DNA from: JBEKOF01 sp050015895
Lineage (GTDB): Bacteria > Verrucomicrobiota > Verrucomicrobiia > Limisphaerales > Palsa-1400
Assembly: GCA_050015895.1 (NCBI GenBank)
Contig: JBEKAN010000333.1
Coordinates: 1 to 5,365 of the forward strand
Direction of reading: 5' to 3'
DNA length: 5,365 nucleotides
Position 1 is the stretch's first letter. Each line of letters starts with the position of its first letter. A model generated the notes under the pieces. It was given only the letters and a program-made list of their open reading frames with translations, was not told where the DNA came from and did not search any database. Of the stretch, positions 1-5,365 are shown in pieces. Made by a program: the position numbers and the translations under genes.

Positions 1-463
1 CAATGGAGGCGTCCGTGACGATGGGGGAATCCACATCCAACTGATACTGCTCGCCAGCGACGACACGGAAAGCGATCAGATCCCTCATGCGCCAATGGCA
101 GCCGCAATCCCCGTCGCTGTAGCAAATGAGGTAATTATTGCTGGCGACCAGGGAAAGGGCGGGCAGACTGCTCCCCACATAGACGCTCACAAGGGGGTTG
201 AAATTCGTCCCGCTGACGGCCAGGCTCAGGATCCCATTGGTGGGCGCGGTCCAACTCCACCAGGCGGTTTGTCCGCTGGAAATTCCGTCCAGAAATGGCT
301 CCCCCTCTTCTGTGGTGGTTCCGGCCAGTGTGCCCCCCACGGTGACGTTTGTCCCTTGAATCACCGTGCGGTTGGCGAAGTTGTCATTGACCGCCTGCCC
401 CTCGGCGGCGGACCCTCCAAGGCCAACAACCAGCGCAAGACAAAACCCGATACGGCCACTCAT
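1..463 (-). CDS. Secreted beta-sandwich protein, N-terminal part (runs off left edge)
   Basis: An open frame starts at an ATG at 463-461 and reads to the window edge without a stop, giving 154 residues and an incomplete 3' end. The N-terminus looks like a signal peptide: MSGRIG, then a hydrophobic run (FCLALVVGLGG, residues 7-17), with likely cleavage after EGQA (residue 24). The mature part opens VNDNFANRTVIQGTNVTVGG and continues with EEGEP (52-56), TAWWSWTAPTNG (66-77) and VSVYVGSS (91-98). This pattern of alternating beta strands is frequent at the start of large secreted or surface proteins of Verrucomicrobiota, and resembles pre-peptidase C-terminal (PPC-like) beta-sandwich domains. A cysteine-rich patch (CYSDGDCGC, about 115-123) could form disulfides outside the cytoplasm. 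It lies 66 bases downstream of the synthetase gene on the same strand, so co-transcription is possible. The catalytic or binding part, if any, is outside the window, so its function is unknown. Frame and secretion are fairly sure; the domain name is tentative. Confidence 0.8.
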   Translation of the reverse strand, partial: MSGRIGFCLALVVGLGGSAAEGQAVNDNFANRTVIQGTNVTVGGTLAGTTTEEGEPFLDGISSGQTAWWSWTAPTNGILSLAVSGTNFNPLVSVYVGSSLPALSLVASNNYLICYSDGDCGCHWRMRDLIAFRVVAGEQYQLDVDSPIVTDASI

Positions 464-477
464 GATTAAACACACTA

Positions 478-483
478 CTCCTT
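478..483 (-). promoter_or_regulatory. Shine-Dalgarno-like AAGGAG with long spacing
   Basis: On the minus strand a perfect AAGGAG lies upstream of the ATG at 463-461, but the gap is 14 bases, longer than the usual 5-9. A GTG in the same frame lies only two bases after the motif, which is too close to be served by it. The ATG is preferred because the signal peptide begins there. The surrounding 464-529 gap is AT-rich, unlike the genes on either side, and shows no convincing terminator hairpin after the synthetase stop codon. Confidence 0.4.
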
Positions 484-529
484 GTGCCGCAGAAAAGTCA
501 AATAATTAATGCATCTGACTTCCATTTGA

Positions 530-3500
530 TTACTCATCTCTTTGCGCCGGCGCTCCCTGCCATCGGCTCCACGCCGGCAGGCTTTCCCCTTTCATCAGCA
601 GCGAGAGGTCCCCCAGCGCCGCCCCTTCCTCCATCACCGTGTCGTAGAGCACCAGTGTGCCGGAACCCACATTGCAGCGCGGGCCGATCTGGATCGTCCC
701 CATTTTCATCACCCGGTCCTCAAACAGATGCGTCTGTATCGTGCAATCCGCGTTCAACATCGCCTCGTCCCCGATGTCAACCAGGTCGAATTCGCTCATG
801 TCCGTCGTCTCCATATACACCCGCCTCCCGATCTTCGCCCCCAGCAGCCGAAAATACCAGCACACGAACGGCGTCCCCGTCAGCGCGTCCACCAGGAACG
901 GCTCCGCCAAATGCTCGTGCAGCGCGCTGATCAACTCGTTGCGCCAGACGCCCGTGCTCCAGAGCGGTTTCTCGCCGGGCCGGTAGCGCCACACCAGCAG
1001 CCACTTCGCCACAATGCCCGCCAATCCCGCCACCACCGCGCAACCCGTGTAAAGCAGCGGGAAGAACCTCAGGGTTTTCAATTCGCCGGAAATGTCATTC
1101 TCGTCATTGAGCAGCAGCAGCGCGGAGAACAACAGGCTGATCAGAATGATGAAGCAGGTCGCCGGCGTGAGCACGCGGAAAAACTCAATCGCCGCCCTCT
1201 GCGCGCGCAGTTTCCAGTTGGGATGGAACGTCGTTTCCTCGGAAAACTCCCCGCTCTTTTGCCGTTGCGGCAGAAATATGGCGGGCGATCCCAGCCACGC
1301 GCTGTCCTCCCGCAGCGCGTCCGCCGCATTGGCCGGCGGCGCCGACAGGCAGCCGATGAGCACGTTGTCGCCGATCACCGTGCCGGGCGGCAGCATCGCG
1401 CTGTTGCCGATGAACGACCGCCTGCCTATTTGGTTCACCCCGCTCCTCACCAGCCCGTTGCGCGCGCGCGGCGCCCCCAGCGAAACGCTGTCCGCGATGA
1501 AGCTCCCCTCCTCTATGGACAGCAGGTCCGGCGATATGTAGGACGCCGTGGAGATTTCCGCCCCCTCGCCCAGTTTGGCGCCCAGCATCTTGTACCACGG
1601 CGCCAGATAGATCGAGGCGTAAAGCGGCCCCAGGATGTCCAGGCTCAGGTTCATCGTCTGGCCGAAAAACCACCGCCGCAGGTGGTGCCAGGTGTGGAGG
1701 CGGTGGGTCCCCGGCTTTTCCCGGCCCACCAGCAGCCATTTCACGCAGACGATCTCCAGCGCCAGCAGCACGATGAACGACAACCCCACCAACGGCCCCA
1801 CCGACAAATACCAATAATAATCGTCCAAATAATTCAATTCGTTCATCACCACGATCCCCGGAAAAATCGCCGCCACCACCAGCACCGGAAAAATCAGCGC
1901 CCCCACTCCGTGCAAAAATCCAAACGCAATCCGCCGCGCCGCGGAAACCGGAGGCCCCGGCTCCGGCCGCGGGGCGCTCACAGGCCGCGCGGGCGAACCG
2001 AGCCAGGTTTGGCCGCGCGGGATCGTGCTCCCGCGCGGCAGCAGCGAGAGGTCCTCCAGCGCCGAGTCGTCCTCCATCACCGTGTCCAACTGCAAAGCCG
2101 ACCGCGTGCCCACGAAACACCTCCGCCCTATCGTGACCCGTCCGATCTTCAGCATCCCGTTCTCCACCTTGTAGCCCGGCAGATTGGAATCCACGTTCAC
2201 GCTGGAATCCTCCCCCACGCTCAGCAGGTCGTAGCTGGCGAAACCGTCGCAATCCAGATGCGCGTTCTTGCCGATCTTCGCGCCCATCAGCCGCAGATAC
2301 ACATTATAGAGCGGCGTGCCCGCCAGATAGCTCACCGGCACCGCCGCCTCAATCGTTGTGGCAAACCACCAGCGGAAATAAAACCATCCCCACAGCGGCC
2401 GGGCCCCCGCCTGGTAGCGGCCGATGAGAATCCACTTGACAACAATCGGGACGACCAGCATCACCGGATAAAGCAGAATCAGGCTCGCAAACGCCCCCAG
2501 CACCGCCTCCGCCGTGCTGTAGTCCGCGTCCATCATTATGGTGTAGGTCAGATACGGCGTGAGCCATTGCAGCGCGAAAAAACTCAGGATCACCACCATG
2601 CTCAATAGCTGCGCCGCCCCGCAAAAAAAGTGCCTCCAGAACGGCGTCGCCTCGTGCTCCCCCGCCGCCCGCGCCGGGTCCGGCGCCCGCCTCCGTTTCT
2701 CGATCTCCGCCGCCAGCTTCTCGATGGTCGGATGCTGGTAAACGTCCAGCACCGATAGCTCCTCCAGCCCCGGTTGCCGGCGCAGTTGGGAGACCATCCG
2801 CGCCGCCAGCAGCGAATGCCCGCCCAGTTCCAGAAAAAAATCGTCCCGCGCCGACACCGGCGCGGGCGGGAACAATATCTCCCACACCGCCGCGATTTGT
2901 TTTTCCAGCGCCGTGCGGGGCGGCATGATCTCCCGCTGGCTTTCCGCCGGCCGCGCGCGCGGGGCGGGCAGGGCTTTCCGGTCCACCTTCCCGCTGGGCA
3001 GAAGCGGCAGTTCGGCCAGCGTCTCCAGCAGCGCGGGACCCATGTAGGCGGGCAGCCGCGCGCGCAGCGTCGCCCGGATGCCCTCCACGTCCGGCGCCTC
3101 CGCCCCGCGCGGCACAAGGTAGCCCGTCAATTGCGGCGCCCCCGGAACATCCTCGCGCAGCGCCACCGCCGCCGCTTTCACCCCGGGACATTCCATCAGC
3201 GCCGACTCGATTTCGGACAGCTCCACCCGGTAGCCCCGGATCTTCACCTGCGTGTCCATCCGCCCCAGAAACTCAAGCTCGCCCCCGCTCGTCCACCGCG
3301 CCATGTCCCCCGTGCGGTAAAGCCGCCGCGGAACCCCCCCGTCAACCGCCCAGTCAATAAATCTCTCCCGCGTCAACTCCGGCCGTCCCGTGTAGCCGCG
3401 GGCCAGTCCGACGCCCCCCAGGCACAATTCCCCCGCCGCCCCGGCCGCCACGGGCCGCAGTTGCTCGTCCAGAACGCGGGCAAAGTAATTCGGCAGCGGC

Positions 3501-4546
3501 CGGCCCAGCGTCACCGGCTTGTTCGGGCGGCATTCCGCGAAGGTGGCGATCACGGTCGCCTCCGTCGGCCCGTAGGTGTTGAACACGCGCCGTCCCGGTT
3601 TCCACCATCGTTTCACAAGGTCCGGCGGGCAAACTTCCCCGCCCAGGATCAGCAGCCGCACCCGCTCCGCCTCCTCCTCCATCATGGAAAGCAGCGTCGG
3701 CACGCACGAGAGCACCGTCACCCCCGCCGCGTCCAGCATCCGCGGAAGCTCCGCCCCGGCCCGCACCATTTCCCGCGTCCCCACCACCAGCGCCGCTCCC
3801 GCGTAAAACGCCAGCCAGATTTCCTCCACCGACGCGTCAAACGCGATGGAGAACCCCTGAAATACCCGGTCGCCCGCCCGCACCTGGAATATCTCCCCCT
3901 CCGCGCGCACCAAATGGCGGACGCTGCGATGCTCGATCTCCACCCCTTTGGGTTTGCCGGTGGTTCCCGAAGTGTAAATAACGTAGCAAAGGTCTTTCGG
4001 CTCCATCCCAATGTCCATCCCTCGCAATCGCGCGTCCGGCTCGCCCGCGATCTCCGCCGCCCGCTCATCCACCGCGATCACGCCCCCGGAGAATCCCCGC
4101 AGCCCGGCCGCCAGCCCGCGGTTGGTCACGACGGCCCGCGCCTGGCAGTCCGCCAGCGCGAACCCCACCCGCTCCGGGGGAAATTCCGCGTCCATCGGCA
4201 CGTAAGCCGCCCCGGCCTTCAAGATGCCCAGCAGCGCCACATGGAGGTCCATCGAACGCGGCAGCCACAGTCCCACACGGTCCCCGCGCCTCACGCCCCG
4301 CGCCCGAAGGTGGTGCGCCAGGCGGTTGGCCCGCCCTTCCAATTCGCCGTAAGTCATCCGGGCCTCCCCGCAGATCAGCGCGACGGCCTCCGGGCGCGCG
4401 TCCGCCTGCCGCTCGAACAACTCGTGCAGCAGTCCGGCTTGGAGCAAATCCTCCTTCCGCTTGGTGGCGGAATCATCGTCAGGCCGCGTCATCGGATCGT
4501 CCAGCCGATCCTGCCACGCTGCCGTCGAAATGTCTGTCTTTTGCAT
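530..4546 (-). CDS. Pls/PosA-type membrane nonribosomal peptide synthetase (A-PCP-three membrane/LbH modules), probably lysine-activating
   Basis: The product is 1338 residues from the chosen ATG (4546-4544, MQKTDIS), near the roughly 1300 usual for the Pls/PosA family. An adenylation domain fills about residues 38-527 with its core motifs: LKAGAAYVPMD (109-119), YTSGTTGKPKG (191-201), FDASVEE (236-242), NTYGPTEAT (323-331), YRTGDMARW (410-418), KIRGYRVELSEIE (435-447) and PSGKVDRKALP (517-527, catalytic Lys520). A carrier domain follows with LELGGHSLLA (572-581); Ser578 would carry phosphopantetheine. The rest is three repeats of two membrane segments (about 640-662/682-708, 875-901/912-940, 1122-1146/1161-1186), each followed by GAK(I/L)G and hexapeptide left-handed beta-helix strands ending in a W-(L/Q)-G-(S/A)-PA motif. 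There is no standard condensation HHxxxDG motif and no thioesterase. In Pls this membrane part is held to join lysines iteratively. Pocket residues read DAESIGTVIK, suggesting lysine. The frame is open further upstream to an ATG at 4762, but those 72 codons include a GGATTA tandem repeat and look non-coding; the Met at 4492-4490 is an alternative start. Confidence 0.93.
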   Translation of the reverse strand: MQKTDISTAAWQDRLDDPMTRPDDDSATKRKEDLLQAGLLHELFERQADARPEAVALICGEARMTYGELEGRANRLAHHLRARGVRRGDRVGLWLPRSMDLHVALLGILKAGAAYVPMDAEFPPERVGFALADCQARAVVTNRGLAAGLRGFSGGVIAVDERAAEIAGEPDARLRGMDIGMEPKDLCYVIYTSGTTGKPKGVEIEHRSVRHLVRAEGEIFQVRAGDRVFQGFSIAFDASVEEIWLAFYAGAALVVGTREMVRAGAELPRMLDAAGVTVLSCVPTLLSMMEEEAERVRLLILGGEVCPPDLVKRWWKPGRRVFNTYGPTEATVIATFAECRPNKPVTLGRPLPNYFARVLDEQLRPVAAGAAGELCLGGVGLARGYTGRPELTRERFIDWAVDGGVPRRLYRTGDMARWTSGGELEFLGRMDTQVKIRGYRVELSEIESALMECPGVKAAAVALREDVPGAPQLTGYLVPRGAEAPDVEGIRATLRARLPAYMGPALLETLAELPLLPSGKVDRKALPAPRARPAESQREIMPPRTALEKQIAAVWEILFPPAPVSARDDFFLELGGHSLLAARMVSQLRRQPGLEELSVLDVYQHPTIEKLAAEIEKRRRAPDPARAAGEHEATPFWRHFFCGAAQLLSMVVILSFFALQWLTPYLTYTIMMDADYSTAEAVLGAFASLILLYPVMLVVPIVVKWILIGRYQAGARPLWGWFYFRWWFATTIEAAVPVSYLAGTPLYNVYLRLMGAKIGKNAHLDCDGFASYDLLSVGEDSSVNVDSNLPGYKVENGMLKIGRVTIGRRCFVGTRSALQLDTVMEDDSALEDLSLLPRGSTIPRGQTWLGSPARPVSAPRPEPGPPVSAARRIAFGFLHGVGALIFPVLVVAAIFPGIVVMNELNYLDDYYWYLSVGPLVGLSFIVLLALEIVCVKWLLVGREKPGTHRLHTWHHLRRWFFGQTMNLSLDILGPLYASIYLAPWYKMLGAKLGEGAEISTASYISPDLLSIEEGSFIADSVSLGAPRARNGLVRSGVNQIGRRSFIGNSAMLPPGTVIGDNVLIGCLSAPPANAADALREDSAWLGSPAIFLPQRQKSGEFSEETTFHPNWKLRAQRAAIEFFRVLTPATCFIILISLLFSALLLLNDENDISGELKTLRFFPLLYTGCAVVAGLAGIVAKWLLVWRYRPGEKPLWSTGVWRNELISALHEHLAEPFLVDALTGTPFVCWYFRLLGAKIGRRVYMETTDMSEFDLVDIGDEAMLNADCTIQTHLFEDRVMKMGTIQIGPRCNVGSGTLVLYDTVMEEGAALGDLSLLMKGESLPAWSRWQGAPAQRDE

Positions 4547-4551
4547 TTGAG

Positions 4552-4569
4552 TTCCGCGCCAAAGGGCGC
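4552..4569 (-). promoter_or_regulatory. Weak ribosome-binding site abutted by a 5' leader hairpin
   Basis: On the minus strand a short GGAA (4555-4552) sits five bases before the chosen synthetase ATG, making a weak Shine-Dalgarno. Directly upstream of it, GCGCC (4569-4565), loop CTTT (4564-4561) and GGCGC (4560-4556) form a perfect 5-bp GC-only hairpin. A hairpin touching the ribosome site could lower initiation. This is inferred from sequence alone, and the stem is short enough to arise by chance in GC-rich DNA. Confidence 0.35.
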
Positions 4570-4594
4570 ATTTCACTCTTATGGGTTCCCCTCT

Positions 4595-4618
4595 TAATCC
4601 TAATCCTAATCCTAATCC
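4595..4618. repeat. Tandem hexanucleotide repeat, TAATCC x4 (GGATTA on the minus strand)
   Basis: Four perfect head-to-tail copies of TAATCC lie 49 bases upstream of the synthetase start. Read in the extended synthetase frame they give Gly-Leu repeats (GLGLGLG), a low-complexity stretch unlike any conserved part of the family. This is one reason for placing the real start downstream. Short tandem arrays of this kind can vary in copy number by replication slippage. As the unit is six bases, copy changes would alter leader length but not any reading frame. Confidence 0.85.
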
Positions 4619-4786
4619 TGCCGCACCCCTGAGATCAGGGCTGAAGATGCGCATAAAACCACCCAAAAACGTGGAATGCGCCCCAGCCCCGTCGTTCTGC
4701 TGGACGGAAACGCGCCGAATGCGGTTACGAAACGACCTCTCAATTTGCCGGGTGCCGGACAAGAAGGTCTCGCGCGGGCTTGTTCT

Positions 4787-4812
4787 CTCTCTCCCCGCTT
4801 GCGGGGAGAGAG
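4787..4812. repeat. 12-bp perfect palindrome in the intergenic region
   Basis: CTCTCTCCCCGC (4787-4798), a TT centre, and GCGGGGAGAGAG (4801-4812) form a perfect inverted repeat. As RNA the innermost pair would open, leaving an 11-bp stem with a 4-base loop. It is followed by a second, imperfect purine/pyrimidine inverted pair (GAGAGAGGGG at 4817-4826 and CCCTTTCTCT at 4828-4837). No T-run follows on either strand, so a classic intrinsic terminator is unlikely. CTCTCCCC/GGGGAGAG palindromes of this style are common as dispersed intergenic repeats in GC-rich bacteria, which is the best reading here. Confidence 0.7.
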
Positions 4813-4870
4813 CCGGAGAGAGGGGTTCCCTTTCTCTTCAAATTCCAGGTATCAAGAACTTTGGACGACA

Positions 4871-5018
4871 TGCCAATCCCCAATCATTAGCGACTTTCTG
4901 GGGAGCGCGACCGTCTCGCTCGCATCCGTCGGCGTCTCGCCGACGGAATCTTCCGACCAAACCCAGATCACCATTCGGGTGACGTCTCAAGGACATCGCT
5001 AATGTTTGGGGTGCCAAT
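4871..5018. mobile_element. MITE-like element (134 bp, 4878-5011) with 7-bp target-site duplication
   Basis: The left end CCCCAATCATTAGCGA (4878-4893) and the reverse complement of the right end, CCCCAAACATTAGCGA (from 5011 back to 4996), agree at 15 of 16 positions. Weaker similarity may continue for about ten more bases inward. Directly outside each end is the same 7-mer, TGCCAAT (4871-4877 and 5012-5018), as expected of a target duplication made on insertion. The 134-bp body has no open frame of useful size, so it would be a non-autonomous element moved by a transposase encoded elsewhere. It holds a strong internal hairpin (4925-4947). The inserted end lies 54 bases before the zinc-ribbon gene start, so it may affect that gene's expression. 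The family of the partner transposase cannot be named from the ends alone. Confidence 0.75.
4925..4947. repeat. Internal 10-bp hairpin of the MITE-like element
   Basis: TCCGTCGGCG (4925-4934), loop TCT and CGCCGACGGA (4938-4947) form a perfect 10-bp stem. A second short pair just upstream, GAGCG (4903-4907) and CGCTC (4917-4921), could form another small stem. Both lie inside the inserted element, near its middle. Such GC-rich internal stems are typical of small palindromic mobile repeats. Confidence 0.7.
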
Positions 5019-5060
5019 TTGCCCGTCACTTTTTTCGGGTGTTTTTTGTGCGACAGGTGT

Positions 5061-5064
5061 AGGA
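5061..5064 (+). promoter_or_regulatory. Ribosome-binding site AGGA for the zinc-ribbon gene
   Basis: AGGA lies eight bases before the ATG at 5073, normal spacing, and decides this start over the later in-frame methionine. The site lies outside the inserted element, so the insertion left translation signals intact. Confidence 0.6.
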
Positions 5065-5072
5065 ATGTTTCT

Positions 5073-5365
5073 ATGACAAGCCAAAACCTGCCAAAGATAT
5101 GCCCCCAATGCGGCGCGGCCCTCCCGGCAGGGGCGTTGGAGGGACTTTGCCCCGCCTGCCTGCTCAAATCCACTCCGCCAAGCACGCCCTCAACACCCTC
5201 CCCCGCCGGCGTGGCCGCATGCCAGCCGGTTCTGGCGCGGGTGGCGGCGAGCTGTTTTATCGTGGGATGTCTGGGCTGTCTCGCGCTGGCGATTGAAGAG
5301 ACGACTCACATGGTGCCCGAACAGGAATTGTGGACGGTCGGTTTGGGTGTGCCGATGATTTTCAT
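5073..5365 (+). CDS. Zinc-ribbon membrane protein, N-terminal part (runs off right edge)
   Basis: An open frame from ATG 5073 reads to the window edge with no stop, giving 97 complete codons. Residues 10-29 form a short zinc ribbon: CPQC (Cys10, Cys13) and CPAC (Cys26, Cys29) around GAALPAGALEGL. A Pro/Ser/Thr-rich linker follows (about 33-46). Residues about 54-74 (VLARVAASCFIVGCLGCLALA) make a likely membrane helix, and a second hydrophobic stretch starts near residue 87 (WTVGLGVPMIF) at the edge. The ribbon with 'LCPACLL' is a familiar opening of verrucomicrobial and planctomycete proteins, including Ser/Thr kinases, but here a membrane helix follows at once instead of a kinase domain. The start is supported by AGGA eight bases upstream. 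It is transcribed divergently from the synthetase, so a shared role is not implied. Its function is unknown; the frame is quite sure. Confidence 0.8.
   Translation, partial: MTSQNLPKICPQCGAALPAGALEGLCPACLLKSTPPSTPSTPSPAGVAACQPVLARVAASCFIVGCLGCLALAIEETTHMVPEQELWTVGLGVPMIF

Larger units (their letters stand above)
4547..5072. other. Divergent intergenic region of 526 bases carrying repeats
   Basis: This stretch lies between the synthetase start (minus) and the zinc-ribbon gene start (plus), so it must hold the promoters for both. I see no credible gene in it. It contains, left to right, a leader hairpin (4556-4569), a TAATCC tandem repeat (4595-4618), about 160 bases without recognisable features (4620-4780), a 12-bp palindrome (4787-4812), and a MITE-like insertion with its target duplication (4871-5018). 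No sigma-70 type -35/-10 pair on either strand is good enough to call. GGGTTCCC occurs twice (4583-4590 and 4823-4830), each time beside a pyrimidine-rich tract, suggesting related repeat material at both sites. Confidence 0.75.

Noticed and set aside
95..469. 124-residue open frame on the plus strand
   Set aside because: It overlaps the secreted-protein gene on the other strand, which has a signal peptide and family-like sequence; the plus frame has neither.
542..2608. 688-residue open frame on the plus strand
   Set aside because: It is antisense to the synthetase, very rich in Arg, Pro, His and Gln, and has no recognisable motif. Long antisense frames are expected opposite GC-rich genes.
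2774..4597. 607-residue open frame on the plus strand
   Set aside because: It lies opposite the conserved adenylation and carrier domains and has the same biased composition as the other antisense frame, so it is a shadow.
4787..4812. Palindrome as an intrinsic terminator
   Set aside because: No T-tract follows the stem on either strand, and no gene ends nearby; both flanking genes start here and diverge.
4581..5002. Plus-strand frames of 133 and 108 residues in the intergenic region
   Set aside because: They start in or near the repeats, read NPNPNPN from the TAATCC array, and lack a ribosome-binding site or conserved motif.
4974..5041. Direct repeat TTCGGGTG at 4974-4981 and 5034-5041
   Set aside because: Eight bases, one copy inside the mobile element and one outside, with no symmetry or spacing suggesting an operator; probably chance.
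5019..5047. Possible plus-strand promoter TTGCCC, 17 bases, TTTTTT before the zinc-ribbon gene
   Set aside because: The -10 candidate is only a T-run and the -35 matches weakly, so it cannot be told apart from chance.
4838..5185. 115-residue open frame on the minus strand across the intergenic region
   Set aside because: It runs through the MITE-like element and into the opposite strand of the zinc-ribbon gene. Its RRRDADGCERD stretch is just the translated palindromic repeat.

Overview
The window looks like chromosomal DNA from a GC-rich soil or freshwater bacterium, most likely of the phylum Verrucomicrobiota (Pedosphaera or Limisphaera type). Three things support this. The first is a secreted protein with the 'NDNFANR...AWWSWTAPTNG' opening common in that group. 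The second is a protein starting with the short CPQC...LCPACLL zinc ribbon often seen at the N-terminus of verrucomicrobial and planctomycete membrane and kinase proteins. The third is an intergenic region full of palindromic repeats. The assignment rests on recognition of sequence style, without any database search.

Layout. Positions 1-463 (minus) hold the first 154 codons of a secreted beta-sandwich protein that runs off the left edge. Positions 530-4546 (minus) hold one large gene for a membrane-bound, single-module nonribosomal peptide synthetase-like enzyme of the Pls/PosA type, the family of epsilon-poly-L-lysine synthetase. Its order is adenylation domain, carrier domain, then three modules, each made of two membrane segments plus a left-handed beta-helix hexapeptide domain. 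Positions 4547-5072 are a 526-base divergent intergenic region. It carries a 5' hairpin, a four-copy GGATTA tandem repeat, a 12-bp palindrome, and a 134-bp MITE-like element with 16-bp terminal inverted repeats and a 7-bp target-site duplication. Positions 5073-5365 (plus) hold the start of a zinc-ribbon membrane protein that runs off the right edge.

How it fits together. The synthetase has no canonical condensation or thioesterase domain. In this family the C-terminal membrane part is thought to replace them, taking an amino acid from the carrier and joining it iteratively. The residues lining the amino-acid pocket read D-A-E-S-I-G-T-V-I-K, close to the lysine code I remember for bacitracin synthetase, so a lysine or other basic-amino-acid product is the best hypothesis. 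The secreted protein follows on the same strand after 66 bases and could be co-transcribed, but nothing in its sequence links it to the synthetase. No phosphopantetheinyl transferase, MbtH-like protein, exporter or product hydrolase is present in the window.

The most notable new observations are the MITE-like element with its intact target-site duplication, and the lysine-like Pls homologue in a probable verrucomicrobial setting.
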